A DNA stretch of 64,000 nt from JAJPXC01 sp964628905 (GTDB taxonomy: Bacteria; Bacteroidota; Bacteroidia; Bacteroidales; Muribaculaceae). Positions 7,040-15,536 of this stretch are shown piece after piece. A program made the translations under genes and the position numbers. Below the pieces are notes generated by a model. It had not been told where the DNA came from, ran no database searches, and saw only the letters and a program-made list of their open reading frames with translations. The stretch covers positions 62,001-126,000 of the forward strand of contig CAZVNS010000001.1 in NCBI GenBank assembly GCA_964628905.1, given 5' to 3'. The stretch's first letter is position 1. Each line of letters begins with the position of its first letter.

Positions 7040-9445
7040 TTATTTTACCATTACGCGGCGTGAAAAGTTGTCGACGGTGACGATGTACAAGCCTGGGGTA
7101 AGGCTCAAGGCCGCGCGGCCATCGACCGAGCCATCATAGCGCAGGATGCCGTCGAGCGAGTAGACGCGGGCCTCTGCGGCGGTGCCCTCGATCACGAGCT
7201 GGCCGTCGCGGCAGTAGGCGTCCCAGGCGTGATAGTAGAGTTCGCTTACCGACGAGTTGCCGGCATAGTCGCTTATGGTCACGTCGTCGAGATTGAGGCG
7301 GCTACCCTTACCATCGGGGCGCACGATGCGGATGCGGCCGTCGCCCTCGCGGTTGACGGTGAAGGTGAATTCGCAGAACTGTGAGTCGTCGGTGCACTGC
7401 TGCTCGCCGATCTTCTCCCAGTTGCTGCCTTGGTCGCGGGAGTACCACAGCTCAAGGGTGGCGTCGGCATCGTTGTTCCACTTCTTGGCCAGGAATTTGA
7501 CGGTACCGATACCGTGGGCCTTGTCCTCGGCCATCGTCAGTGCTACCTCGCCATCCTTGGCGCGGCCAAAGCGCACGGACTGATCGCCGCTGGCGTGAGG
7601 CTCGGAGTTGCCGGCATACAGGCCCATGGCCTTGAAGTCCCACAGGCACATCGTGCCCTGGTAGGTGCCACCGGAGTAGTTGCCCAGGCCGCTGGCAGGT
7701 TGCTCGAAGTCCTCGACGAAGGTGAACGTCTCGCCCACTGTGGCCTCGACTTCAACGTCGGTGGTGTAGTCGCCGGCGGTGGCGGTGAGTTGTGTGGAGT
7801 ATTCGCCGGCCACGTCGGAGTAGACTTGCATATAGAAACGATCCTCAGCGGGGTCGAGGGTGACGGATGTAGCCCATTGTGACTTGTCGGTGCTCACACG
7901 GAAGGGGGCGGTGACAGAAATGGTGATGTCGGAGTCGATGTTGTCGATATCGAGCAGCACTTCGGCTACCTCACTCGGGGTGCCGGGGGTGGCGATGAAG
8001 TACAGCTCGCCGTCATAGAGGAATTGTATCGAGGGGATGGGCTCGCCGGTGGTGACGCTCGCAACCTGCGACTCCACGCCGGCTCCGGTGAGCTGATAGG
8101 TGTAGGTGGTGTTAGGCTCGAGTCCGTCAACAAGCAACTGCTCGTCGGCAGCCTTGACGGTGCGGGGGTAGCCGGCGAGCTCCTGACCATTGAGCCACAA
8201 GTGGAATGTGTAGTTGTCAGCCGTGCCGGAGATGTTGACCCAATGGGCCACGAACGACTCATCGGTGATCTCGGTCGCGGCTGCCACAGGTATGCCGGTC
8301 ATGGCCTTGGCGGTGAGGGTGACGGTAGACTGTGCCGAGTCGGAGGTGAGCGTCAGAGTACCGGTTGAGGTTTCGGCCGAGGGGCGCTGATAGTAGATGG
8401 TGAGTGTGGCGCCATCGCCGCAGACGGCTGATGCGCTCAGCGTGGCAGGTGAGGCGGTGAAGCCGGCGCCGACGACGCTGACAGCCACATCGCTGCTCAG
8501 GCCGCCACCCTTGACGGTGACGGTACGGCTCAGGCAGGTGCCGACGGCAGTCACACCAAGGTCGATTGTCGAGCCGTCGACGGGTACGATGATCACGGGG
8601 TCGGCAGTGGCGGTGCTCGACCATCCTACATTCTTCTTGTTACCCCAGATATGCTCGGCCAGGTCGGGGTAGTCGATGAAGGGGTTGCGGTTGTTCTGCG
8701 CAGCGGCCACAGCCTCCTGACGGTCAAGCTCTTTCTGGCTCACGGGATCCTGGCGGTGCCACTTCAACAGCAGGTTGATGGCCCAATCATTGAAGGCGGG
8801 GTAGGAGTTGCCGTCCAGCATGTCGGACGACCATGAGGCGATGCGATCATTGTAGCATGCGGCCATATAGAAGTATGAGCGGGCGAAGTCACCCTTGTAT
8901 TCATCGTCGGGCTCAAACACCTTGCCGGTGTATCCGGCGAAGGTGCTCGCGCCGAGGCGTCCCAAGGGGCGCACGTCGCCGCTCGATGCCAGGGTGGTGC
9001 CATTGGCGCACTCGCCGTAGGGATAGTTGGAGCGCTGGCCATTGACCTTGCCGTCGGTGGGGTAGAGGTGGTAGGCGTCGGAGTTCATCGGCGACAAGTC
9101 GCCAAACCAGCTTTTGGGGAAAGAGTGCTCCTTGTTGAGGCAGTCGCCCACCACGGAGTAGTTGCCGCAATGCTCGTCGCCCATCTTCCAGTGCTTGGTG
9201 GAGTACATATCCCAGACGGTGCCGTCGGAGCGTACGTCGGAGGTTTCGAACAGATCCCACAACCCGTCTTTGTAGCTGATTGTGGTGTGAGATGCGATTT
9301 TTGAGCAGAGGGCCGACAGCAGTTGGCTGCCGCTTTTCCCTTCACATGACGAGTAATATCCGGCCGGAGCCTCGGCCATGAGAGTCGAAGCGCTGATCAG
9401 GGCAATTGCCCCCAAAGATACACGCAATGTGTTGAATTTCATCAT
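7040..9445 (-). CDS. Secreted endonuclease I-family nuclease with C-terminal sorting-like tail
   Basis: An 801-residue exported protein. A signal peptide (residues 1-24, ending LMAEA) precedes an endonuclease I domain (about 28-270) of the beta-beta-alpha metal type. The catalytic H107 sits in LNKEHSFPKSWF, followed by DAYHLYPTDGKVNGQRSN and NPFIDYPDLAEHIW. Beta-sandwich and fibronectin-like repeats follow (about 285-560), then a jelly-roll region (about 565-720). The last 70 residues (ARVYSLDG... to GLYIVTVDNFSRRVMVK) look like a type IX secretion or related C-terminal sorting domain. It probably degrades extracellular nucleic acids. A well-formed promoter (9518-9549) precedes it. The start could be M1 or M2. 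Confidence 0.85.
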   Translation of the reverse strand: MMKFNTLRVSLGAIALISASTLMAEAPAGYYSSCEGKSGSQLLSALCSKIASHTTISYKDGLWDLFETSDVRSDGTVWDMYSTKHWKMGDEHCGNYSVVGDCLNKEHSFPKSWFGDLSPMNSDAYHLYPTDGKVNGQRSNYPYGECANGTTLASSGDVRPLGRLGASTFAGYTGKVFEPDDEYKGDFARSYFYMAACYNDRIASWSSDMLDGNSYPAFNDWAINLLLKWHRQDPVSQKELDRQEAVAAAQNNRNPFIDYPDLAEHIWGNKKNVGWSSTATADPVIIVPVDGSTIDLGVTAVGTCLSRTVTVKGGGLSSDVAVSVVGAGFTASPATLSASAVCGDGATLTIYYQRPSAETSTGTLTLTSDSAQSTVTLTAKAMTGIPVAAATEITDESFVAHWVNISGTADNYTFHLWLNGQELAGYPRTVKAADEQLLVDGLEPNTTYTYQLTGAGVESQVASVTTGEPIPSIQFLYDGELYFIATPGTPSEVAEVLLDIDNIDSDITISVTAPFRVSTDKSQWATSVTLDPAEDRFYMQVYSDVAGEYSTQLTATAGDYTTDVEVEATVGETFTFVEDFEQPASGLGNYSGGTYQGTMCLWDFKAMGLYAGNSEPHASGDQSVRFGRAKDGEVALTMAEDKAHGIGTVKFLAKKWNNDADATLELWYSRDQGSNWEKIGEQQCTDDSQFCEFTFTVNREGDGRIRIVRPDGKGSRLNLDDVTISDYAGNSSVSELYYHAWDAYCRDGQLVIEGTAAEARVYSLDGILRYDGSVDGRAALSLTPGLYIVTVDNFSRRVMVK

Positions 9446-9517
9446 ATTTAAGGTTAAATTTATGATAATTTTCGGACACGGCGAGCGTCAGCGACGCCGG
9501 CCGCACTATGCAATCTG

Positions 9518-9549
9518 CAAAATTATGATAAATCGCCCAATGCGCCAAA
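9518..9549 (-). promoter_or_regulatory. Promoter TTTG-N20-TAATTTTG for the endonuclease gene
   Basis: On the minus strand, TTTG (9549-9546) and TAATTTTG (9525-9518) are separated by exactly 20 nt, matching the Bacteroidetes -33/-7 arrangement. The leader to the ATG at 9445 is about 65 nt. Confidence 0.65.
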
Positions 9550-9616
9550 CCCCACCCCCAATTTTAAATATAAACATGTGTTAATGCCGACGCCTTGGGG
9601 CGGTGTCGATGGTGTT

Positions 9617-10165
9617 TTACTGGCGGGAGTCGAGAATCTGGGAGTAGATGCGGAGGATCGTGGCGCCGTAGGCGTCGTTCATAGCCCAGCGGCCGCTCAG
9701 GCCCTCCCAGGTGGTGGCGCAGCCGCGGCTCACCAGGGAGAATCGCGGGTCGACCAGAGGCTCGCGTCCGGGGATCTGGCGCGTGCAGCTATATGCGTAG
9801 AGGTGCTGCAGGTGGGCGCGCACGCCATCCTCAACAGTGGCGAAACCCTCACCCTCCTCGCCATTGGTCACCACTCCCAACCCACAATAGTTATGATGTT
9901 CAGGCTCAACGGCCGAACCTTCGTAGCGGAACCATCCCGTCTCAACAATCGCCTGGCACACAGCGATGTCGCCCCTCAGTCCATAGCGGCCTGAGAGATT
10001 GATATATGCCTCAGCGATAGCCGGGTCGAAATCGGGGTTGCGACTCAGTATATATGCCGACAGCTCATCGGCCGACAGCACCGACTCCCCGCGGATGGGG
10101 GTGTCGGCCCACACGCCCGCGAGGGCCGTCAGAAGCATGGTGAATGCAAGTGTGAAGCGTAACAT
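9617..10165 (-). CDS. Exported glucosaminidase-domain protein (GH73-like)
   Basis: A 182-residue protein with an N-terminal signal peptide (residues 1-20, ending AGVWA). The rest is one glucosaminidase domain: LSGRYGLRGDIAVCQAIVETGWFRYEGS carries the catalytic Glu (E75), and HHNYCGLGV and FATVEDGVRAHLQHLYAY follow the GH73 pattern of peptidoglycan beta-N-acetylglucosaminidases. It probably cuts glycan strands in the periplasm. No cell-wall-binding module is attached. Its promoter overlaps that of the divergent chaperone gene; the -7 box ends only 4 nt before the start, so the transcript is nearly leaderless. Confidence 0.85.
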   Translation of the reverse strand: MLRFTLAFTMLLTALAGVWADTPIRGESVLSADELSAYILSRNPDFDPAIAEAYINLSGRYGLRGDIAVCQAIVETGWFRYEGSAVEPEHHNYCGLGVVTNGEEGEGFATVEDGVRAHLQHLYAYSCTRQIPGREPLVDPRFSLVSRGCATTWEGLSGRWAMNDAYGATILRIYSQILDSRQ

Positions 10166-10169
10166 GGTG

Positions 10170-10200
10170 CAAAATTATCGCTTTGCGTTGGATAATTCAA
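10170..10200 (-). promoter_or_regulatory. Promoter TTG-N20-TAATTTTG for the glucosaminidase gene
   Basis: Minus-strand TTG (10200-10198) and TAATTTTG (10177-10170) with 20-nt spacing. It overlaps the divergent promoter at 10188-10218. Confidence 0.65.
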
Positions 10201-10218
10201 CTTTAATCCGTATCTTTG
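10188..10218 (+). promoter_or_regulatory. Promoter TTG-N20-TATCTTTG for the SurA/PpiD-like gene
   Basis: TTG (10188-10190) and TATCTTTG (10211-10218) with 20-nt spacing. The leader to the ATG at 10312 is about 87 nt. Confidence 0.65.
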
Positions 10219-10311
10219 TGCGCTAAAACACCCTAATGGGTTGAACCAGTGCAAAATCTATTACCCTTTTAACCCCCACGGAAAAAGTAAAAACAAAAAC
10301 ATAAAATCTAA

Positions 10312-12165
10312 ATGGCAACACTTGAAAAAATCAGAAAACGCTCAGTGCTTCTGTTCGCTATCATCATCGTGGCACTGCTGGCGTTTATCCTTGGTGACTT
10401 CCTCAACTCTGGCCGCTCATTCTTCAGCGACCCCACCACAGCCGCTAAAGTGGCCGGACACAAGATTGACATGCAGGAGCTTAACAACCGTGTAAACGAG
10501 ATCAAGCAAAATAACCAGAACGCCGACGACGGCGCCGTGCGCGAGCAGGTGCTTCGCGAGATGATCGACGAGGCCCTCTTCAACGAGGAGCTCGACCGCG
10601 TGGGCATCGTCGTTACTGAGGACGAGCTCACCGCCTTCATGTTCCCCGAGAGCAACCCCGAGCAGACAGCCCAGCTCCAGCAGTTCTACGACGCTGCGAT
10701 GAACCCCGGCAAATACGGCATCGAAGAGCAGCAGGCCGCCCAGCTCAAGGCTCAGTGGGCCCAGATGGAGAAGGCAGCAGAGACACAGCTCAAGCAGATT
10801 AAGTACAATCAGCTGCTGCAGAGCACCCTCGTCCCCAACAAGCTCGACCTCGCCGCCGAGCGTGAACTCCTGACTCACAACACCAAGGCTCGCATCGTCA
10901 CAAAGTCGACCGCCGACCTCAAGGATGAGGACTACGCCGTGAGCGACGACGAAATCAAGGCCGAATACGAGAAATACCAGAAGTCTCCCAGCTTCGTACT
11001 TCCCGAGACCATGAGCGCCATCGACTACATCATCGTCAACGTCGACCCCTCAGAAGCCGACTACGCCGCAGCCAAGGCTGAGGTCGACAGTACAGTAGTG
11101 AAGCTCAAGGAGGAGACCGAAACCCAGGCCGTCAACTCCAACTACAACTTCCAAGTACAGCGCGGCCAGCTCACCCCCGAGGAGCTCATCCAGAACCGCA
11201 ACACGATGCAGCAGCAGATGTTCCAGGCATCGCAGCAGGGCATGCAGATCCCCGCCGAGTACATGTCGACCATCAACGCCATGTCAGTGCTCGACACCCT
11301 CCCCGCCGGACAGGTATGGGAGTCAGGCCTGATTAACAACAACTACACCATAGCCAAGATGATCAGCCGCAACGAGGTTAAGAGCGACACCGACACCGTA
11401 GTTACCCTCGACTTCGCCATCATCAACTACGCCGTTGAGCCCTCAAAGGCAACCCGCGACGAGCTCAAGCAGAAGATTTCAGAATACGCCAAGGCCAACA
11501 ACACCACAGAGAAATTTGAGAAGAACGCCGCTGACAAGGGCTACACCGTGCAGCACAGCTACGTGACCCCCTCATCATTCTCCATCCAGGCCATCCCTGA
11601 AACCTACAGCGCAGCCCACTGGGCAGTCAAAGCCAAGAAGGACGAGGTATCGCCCTTATTCGCCAACCAGCACGACAACCGCTTCATCGTAGTGGCCGTC
11701 AAGGATATCTACGAAGGTGGCTTGATGCCTCTGACCGACGAGAACGTTCGCCAGACCATGACCCAGCTCGTACGCAACCGCAAGAAGGTTGACGCCCTGG
11801 CCGGACAGTACGCAGGCAAGGCTAAGGACATCGAGGGCTACGCCGAGCTGATGGGCGCCACCATCACCGATGGCGACATCAACGCCAACACCGTGCAGGG
11901 CCTCGGCCTCAAGGCACTCGGCCAAGCAGCCGTGGCTAAGGAGGGCGCGCTCGTGGGTCCCGTAGCCGGCAACGGCCAGATTGTAGTGTTTGAGGTAGTT
12001 GAGTCTGGCACAAGCGAGACACCTGTCACCGACCAGCAGCTCCGCGACCAGTATAAGAACACTGTAGGCGCCAACTCCGTGGCCAACCGTCTGTCGAGCA
12101 TCCTCCGCCACGACAAGAAGATTGAGACCCGCGTTCACGACCTCATGAGCGGCGGCGAAGAGTAA
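10312..12165 (+). CDS. SurA/PpiD-like membrane-anchored chaperone, parvulin domain not recognisable
   Basis: A 617-residue protein. One N-terminal transmembrane helix (about residues 12-30, VLLFAIIIVALLAFILGDFL) anchors a large periplasmic part, as in PpiD. Residues 40-180 follow the SurA N-terminal chaperone pattern (VAGHKIDMQELNNRVNEI, then EQVLREMIDEALFNEELDRVGI). Bacteroidetes homologues annotated as peptidyl-prolyl isomerases are usually about 700 residues with a central PPIC domain. Here I do not see the parvulin hallmarks (RHILL, then a glycine-rich LG stretch), so it may act only as a chaperone for outer-membrane proteins. Acidic and glutamine-rich helices dominate. It is a single gene with its own promoter and a strong hairpin terminator. 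Confidence 0.8.
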   Translation: MATLEKIRKRSVLLFAIIIVALLAFILGDFLNSGRSFFSDPTTAAKVAGHKIDMQELNNRVNEIKQNNQNADDGAVREQVLREMIDEALFNEELDRVGIVVTEDELTAFMFPESNPEQTAQLQQFYDAAMNPGKYGIEEQQAAQLKAQWAQMEKAAETQLKQIKYNQLLQSTLVPNKLDLAAERELLTHNTKARIVTKSTADLKDEDYAVSDDEIKAEYEKYQKSPSFVLPETMSAIDYIIVNVDPSEADYAAAKAEVDSTVVKLKEETETQAVNSNYNFQVQRGQLTPEELIQNRNTMQQQMFQASQQGMQIPAEYMSTINAMSVLDTLPAGQVWESGLINNNYTIAKMISRNEVKSDTDTVVTLDFAIINYAVEPSKATRDELKQKISEYAKANNTTEKFEKNAADKGYTVQHSYVTPSSFSIQAIPETYSAAHWAVKAKKDEVSPLFANQHDNRFIVVAVKDIYEGGLMPLTDENVRQTMTQLVRNRKKVDALAGQYAGKAKDIEGYAELMGATITDGDINANTVQGLGLKALGQAAVAKEGALVGPVAGNGQIVVFEVVESGTSETPVTDQQLRDQYKNTVGANSVANRLSSILRHDKKIETRVHDLMSGGEE

Positions 12166-12190
12166 TCCCCCACCCCGCTAACGATAACGC

Positions 12191-12221
12191 CGAGGGCGCT
12201 CCCACACCGGGAGCGCCCTCG
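12191..12221 (+). terminator. Family D hairpin terminator after the chaperone gene
   Basis: A perfect 13-bp stem, CGAGGGCGCTCCC/GGGAGCGCCCTCG, with loop ACACC, 25 nt after the stop at 12165. Related in sequence and loop to hairpins at 24707 and 27642. Confidence 0.75.
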
Positions 12222-12230
12222 CTGCCATTA

Positions 12231-12293
12231 TAGCTATCTTAGCTAAAGCAGCTATTATAGCTATTGTAGCTAAATTAGCTATCTTAGCTAAAA
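12231..12293. repeat. 9-bp tandem array, seven TAGCTAnnn units
   Basis: Seven consecutive 9-bp units of the form TAGCTAnnn (TAGCTATCT, TAGCTAAAG, CAGCTATTA, TAGCTATTG, TAGCTAAAT, TAGCTATCT, TAGCTAAAA) fill the gap between the terminator and the leader of the C10 peptidase. No open frame uses it. A smaller array with related units is at 43428. Confidence 0.85.
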
Positions 12294-12357
12294 ATTTGTC
12301 ATTTTGTGAGAAATTTTATTATTTTTACGGCATACAATACTAAAATCTGACAATTAT

Positions 12358-14373
12358 ATGGTAAAAAAGTTTACACTCCTAGCACTTACATCTGCCGTCA
12401 CGCTGCCCCTCGCAGCCCGTCAACTCACTCCCCAAGAGGCTCTTCAGGTAGCCCGCCAGCAGATTGGCGGATCCCAGGCGCGCGTCAACGCCGCCCCCAT
12501 GCAGCTTGTCCTGACATCCGACATCGAAGGCTCACAACTGGTCTACATATTCGCCAATCCCGGTGAGCAGGGCTTCATCATCGCCGCCGGCGACGATGCC
12601 GTTACTTCCCTGCTTGGCTATTCAGAGACAGCACTCTTTGACGCCGACAACCTCGCACCGGCGTTCCGCTGGTGGATCGACCAATATGCCCGTCAGATAG
12701 CCTGGGCGCGCGAAAATGGCAACGCCGAGGCCTCAGCCCCGGCCCGCGCCGAACGCGCCGCCGTGACCCCTCTGTGCAAGACCACCTGGGACCAAAGCTC
12801 CCCTTATAATAATATGTGTCCCACCCTTGGCACTGCCGGTCCCGGCCTCACCGGTTGCGTGGCCACCGCCGTAGCCCAGGTGATGAAAGTCTACGAATGG
12901 CCCGAAACCGGCACCGGTTCCAACAGCTATTCATTCAGCTACGGAGGTCGCACATACTCCGCTTCGGCCAACTTCGGCGCCACAACCTACGACTGGGCCA
13001 ACATGCTCAACTCCTACTCCGGCTCGTCGACCACAGCCCAGCAGAATGCCGTGGCCACGCTGATGTACCAGGTGGGAGTGATGAGCAACATGAAGTACAA
13101 CCCCTACGGATCAGGCACCACGGAGGTTGACGCCGCCGTGGGTCTGATCAACCACATGGGCTACGACAAGGCGATGCGCTGGCTCGACCGTAAATGGTTC
13201 ACCGTGAGCGAGTGGAACGACCTGGTGTATGCCGAGGTGGCAGCCGGACGCCCCGTGCTCTACGGCGGTGACGACGGCTCGGAGGGTCACGAATTTGTGT
13301 GCGACGGTTACCGCAGCGACGACTACTTCCACATCAACTGGGGATGGTCGGGCACATCCGACGGCTACTTCCTGCTGTCAGCCCTCAATCCCCCCTCGCT
13401 CGGTGCCGGTGGCGGCAATGGCGGCTACAACTACAACCAGTCAGTGGTAGTGGGCATACAGCCCGCCAAACCCGGCTCTGAGATAGCACCCGTGGTCAAC
13501 ATCGAGGGCAACCTCACCGCAGATTGCACATCCTACACCCGCAACTCCGCCACAACTGTCACCCTGACCACCACAGGTGGCACATACACAGGCTTCTACT
13601 CCGACGCGCTCACCACTCTGACCTACACCTTCGGCGTAGAGTGCGCCTGGGCCGACGGCACCTCAACCTACATCACAGCCAGTACCAACACCTTGCAGCC
13701 CATGTATGGCATCAACACCATTTCTGTGCCTGCCACGAGCTTCCCTGTAGGACAGTACAAGGTCTATCCCGTGGCCAAAGCCACCGGCTACGACTGGCAG
13801 CGCATGTACTATGAGAGCGGAGCCACCGACCACCTGCGTTTTGAGGTCACCGAGACATCAATCAACACCGTCGGTGGTGAGGCCTCAGTGATTGACTTCT
13901 ACGCCCTTGGTGGCAGCGCCGAGGTGGGCACCGAGGCTGATCCCGTAGTCTTTGAATACACAGCCAAGCCCGAATTTGACGTGGCTATCAAGTGCACCAT
14001 CGGTCCGTGGGAAGATGAGGTATCGCTCGCCTTCTTCGACCTCGCCGGCAACAAGGTATGGGAGTCGTCGACTGAGGATGTGTCGCTGCGCAGCAACCGC
14101 ACCTGGGACAACTACTACACCGGTCCATGGTCGGCACTGAGCTACAACACTGCCTATCGCGCCACCCCCTACGGCGTGGCCAGCCGCGGACTCACCAACG
14201 AACCCATCTACTTCATGATCAAGGATAAGAGCGAATCTGTCGCAGCCATTAGCGCCGATGCTGACGCCCCCGCGCGCTACTACAACCTTCAGGGCATCGA
14301 GATCACCAATCCGCAGCGCGGACAGCTCCTGATCCTCCGCCAAGGCGACACATCCACCAAGGTCATCTACTGA
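12358..14373 (+). CDS. Secreted C10-family cysteine peptidase (streptopain-like)
   Basis: A 671-residue pre-proprotein: signal peptide (residues 1-20), Spi-type propeptide (about 22-130, with FIIAAGDDAVTSLLGYSE) and C10 papain-fold catalytic domain (about 135-365). Catalytic C167 lies in LTGCVATAVAQVMKVYEWP, catalytic H311 in EGHEFVCDGYRSDDYFHINWGW, with the supporting Asn/Trp at N327/W328. A C-terminal beta region follows and ends with a YYNLQGIEI...GQLLI tail like that of the second C10 enzyme at 27699. It probably acts outside the cell in protein digestion or host interaction. It is a single gene; no separate inhibitor gene is next to it. Confidence 0.92.
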   Translation: MVKKFTLLALTSAVTLPLAARQLTPQEALQVARQQIGGSQARVNAAPMQLVLTSDIEGSQLVYIFANPGEQGFIIAAGDDAVTSLLGYSETALFDADNLAPAFRWWIDQYARQIAWARENGNAEASAPARAERAAVTPLCKTTWDQSSPYNNMCPTLGTAGPGLTGCVATAVAQVMKVYEWPETGTGSNSYSFSYGGRTYSASANFGATTYDWANMLNSYSGSSTTAQQNAVATLMYQVGVMSNMKYNPYGSGTTEVDAAVGLINHMGYDKAMRWLDRKWFTVSEWNDLVYAEVAAGRPVLYGGDDGSEGHEFVCDGYRSDDYFHINWGWSGTSDGYFLLSALNPPSLGAGGGNGGYNYNQSVVVGIQPAKPGSEIAPVVNIEGNLTADCTSYTRNSATTVTLTTTGGTYTGFYSDALTTLTYTFGVECAWADGTSTYITASTNTLQPMYGINTISVPATSFPVGQYKVYPVAKATGYDWQRMYYESGATDHLRFEVTETSINTVGGEASVIDFYALGGSAEVGTEADPVVFEYTAKPEFDVAIKCTIGPWEDEVSLAFFDLAGNKVWESSTEDVSLRSNRTWDNYYTGPWSALSYNTAYRATPYGVASRGLTNEPIYFMIKDKSESVAAISADADAPARYYNLQGIEITNPQRGQLLILRQGDTSTKVIY

Positions 14374-14400
14374 CCCCCATCCCCACCGGGGGCTTCGGTC

Positions 14401-14439
14401 AGGCGCAGAGCCACCGTGCCCGGCGGCTTCGCCGCCGGG
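14401..14439 (+). terminator. Family B hairpin repeat, copy 3 (convergent gene end)
   Basis: GGCGCAGAGCCACCGTG followed by the perfect stem CCCGGCGGC/GCCGCCGGG (14419-14439), between the convergent C10 peptidase and GtrA genes. Its 5-prime part matches copy 5 at 55061-55101 almost base for base. Confidence 0.75.
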
Positions 14440-14453
14440 ACTTGCAGGGGTGG

Positions 14454-14918
14454 TTAGCGGAAGGCTACGGTCTTGTTGTAGACGAAGTTGGCGAGCGTGT
14501 ATACCACCATGCCAATCAGGGTGGCCACACCGTAGGAGCTGAGGGTGAAGCCCATTATGTGCCACTCCATGCCGCTGATGGGTGAGTGGAGGTTGATGCC
14601 GAGCACCACTCCCAATTGCAGCACGTAGCACAGCCCGAAGCCGATGGCAAACTTCACAGCCTCGCGGCGGAAGCTCTTCTTGGAGCGGAACACCCATGTC
14701 TTGTTCCAGAGGAATGAGTTGACCACGCCGGCTATGTAGCCCAGGGCGTTGGAGAGTATCTCAGGCACTCCGAGCAGCGACTTGCAGACGAAGATTACGA
14801 TCAGCGTCACCAGCGTGTTGATCACGCCCACCACGGCGTATTTGATAAACTGTGTGGTGGCGCGCTGCTTGGCCAGCTCGGTATTGGTAAGTGGGTGATT
14901 GTCGGTATGCTTTATCAT
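14454..14918 (-). CDS. GtrA-family membrane protein
   Basis: A 154-residue protein with four predicted membrane helices (about residues 24-45, 55-70, 88-108, 122-148) and the GtrA signature FIKYAVVGVINTLVTLIVIF near the N terminus plus WNKTWVF after helix 2. GtrA proteins help move undecaprenyl-linked sugars across the inner membrane or otherwise support surface glycan decoration. It is the last gene of a five-gene minus-strand operon and follows the TRIC-type channel gene by 3 nt. No dedicated glycosyltransferase partner lies next to it, so the substrate is unknown. Confidence 0.88.
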   Translation of the reverse strand: MIKHTDNHPLTNTELAKQRATTQFIKYAVVGVINTLVTLIVIFVCKSLLGVPEILSNALGYIAGVVNSFLWNKTWVFRSKKSFRREAVKFAIGFGLCYVLQLGVVLGINLHSPISGMEWHIMGFTLSSYGVATLIGMVVYTLANFVYNKTVAFR

Positions 14919-14921
14919 GGT

Positions 14922-15533
14922 TTAGCTTTTGATGATTGGGAGTGTCCAGTGGTAGTATGTGGCCAGCAGACGCAGTATGATCACGGTGAAGGCGCAAGCC
15001 ACCCCCTGCCCTATCGGCGTGCCTCCCACTTGTCCCACAATCCAGTAGACCACGCCGCCGGCTATGCATGCTGTGGCGTAGATCTCCTTACGGAAGAAGA
15101 TGGGTTCCTGGTTGATGAGGATGTCGCGAAGCACTCCACCGAAGGCGCCGGTGATCATACCCATGATGATCGCCACCCACATGGCGAAGTGGGCGTCGAG
15201 GGTCTTCTGTATACCTATTACAACGAAAAACGACAGGCCGATGGTGTCGAATATGTTGAGCATCTTGCCGCTACCCACCAGCAGGCGGCGGAATACCACC
15301 ACCACGGCGAAGGCCACGCCCGTAACCGCCACATACCACCAGGTCTGCATCCAGAACACGGGTATGTCAAGCAGCAGGTCGCGCAGCGTACCGCCACCGA
15401 TCGCCGTCACCAGACCCACGGTGTAGGCCCCGAACCAGTCGAATCGCTTGATTGAGGCCCAGCGGATGCCGCTGATGGCGAAGGCCACAGTGCCTATCAC
15501 CTCGATTAGGAACAAGAATGTTGACTCTAACAT
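14922..15533 (-). CDS. TRIC/YadS-type cation channel family membrane protein
   Basis: A 203-residue protein with seven membrane helices arranged as two repeats plus one. Each repeat holds the family glycine signature: TAIGGGTLRDLLLD (about residues 43-56) and GAFGGVLRDILIN (about 128-140). These GGG/GxxRD motifs mark the UPF0126/YadS family, bacterial relatives of trimeric intracellular cation (TRIC) channels, which conduct K+ as homotrimers. Its length is normal for the family. It lies 3 nt from nth and 3 nt from gtrA in one operon; no functional link between these neighbours is evident. Confidence 0.88.
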   Translation of the reverse strand: MLESTFLFLIEVIGTVAFAISGIRWASIKRFDWFGAYTVGLVTAIGGGTLRDLLLDIPVFWMQTWWYVAVTGVAFAVVVVFRRLLVGSGKMLNIFDTIGLSFFVVIGIQKTLDAHFAMWVAIIMGMITGAFGGVLRDILINQEPIFFRKEIYATACIAGGVVYWIVGQVGGTPIGQGVACAFTVIILRLLATYYHWTLPIIKS

Positions 15534-15536
15534 CGT

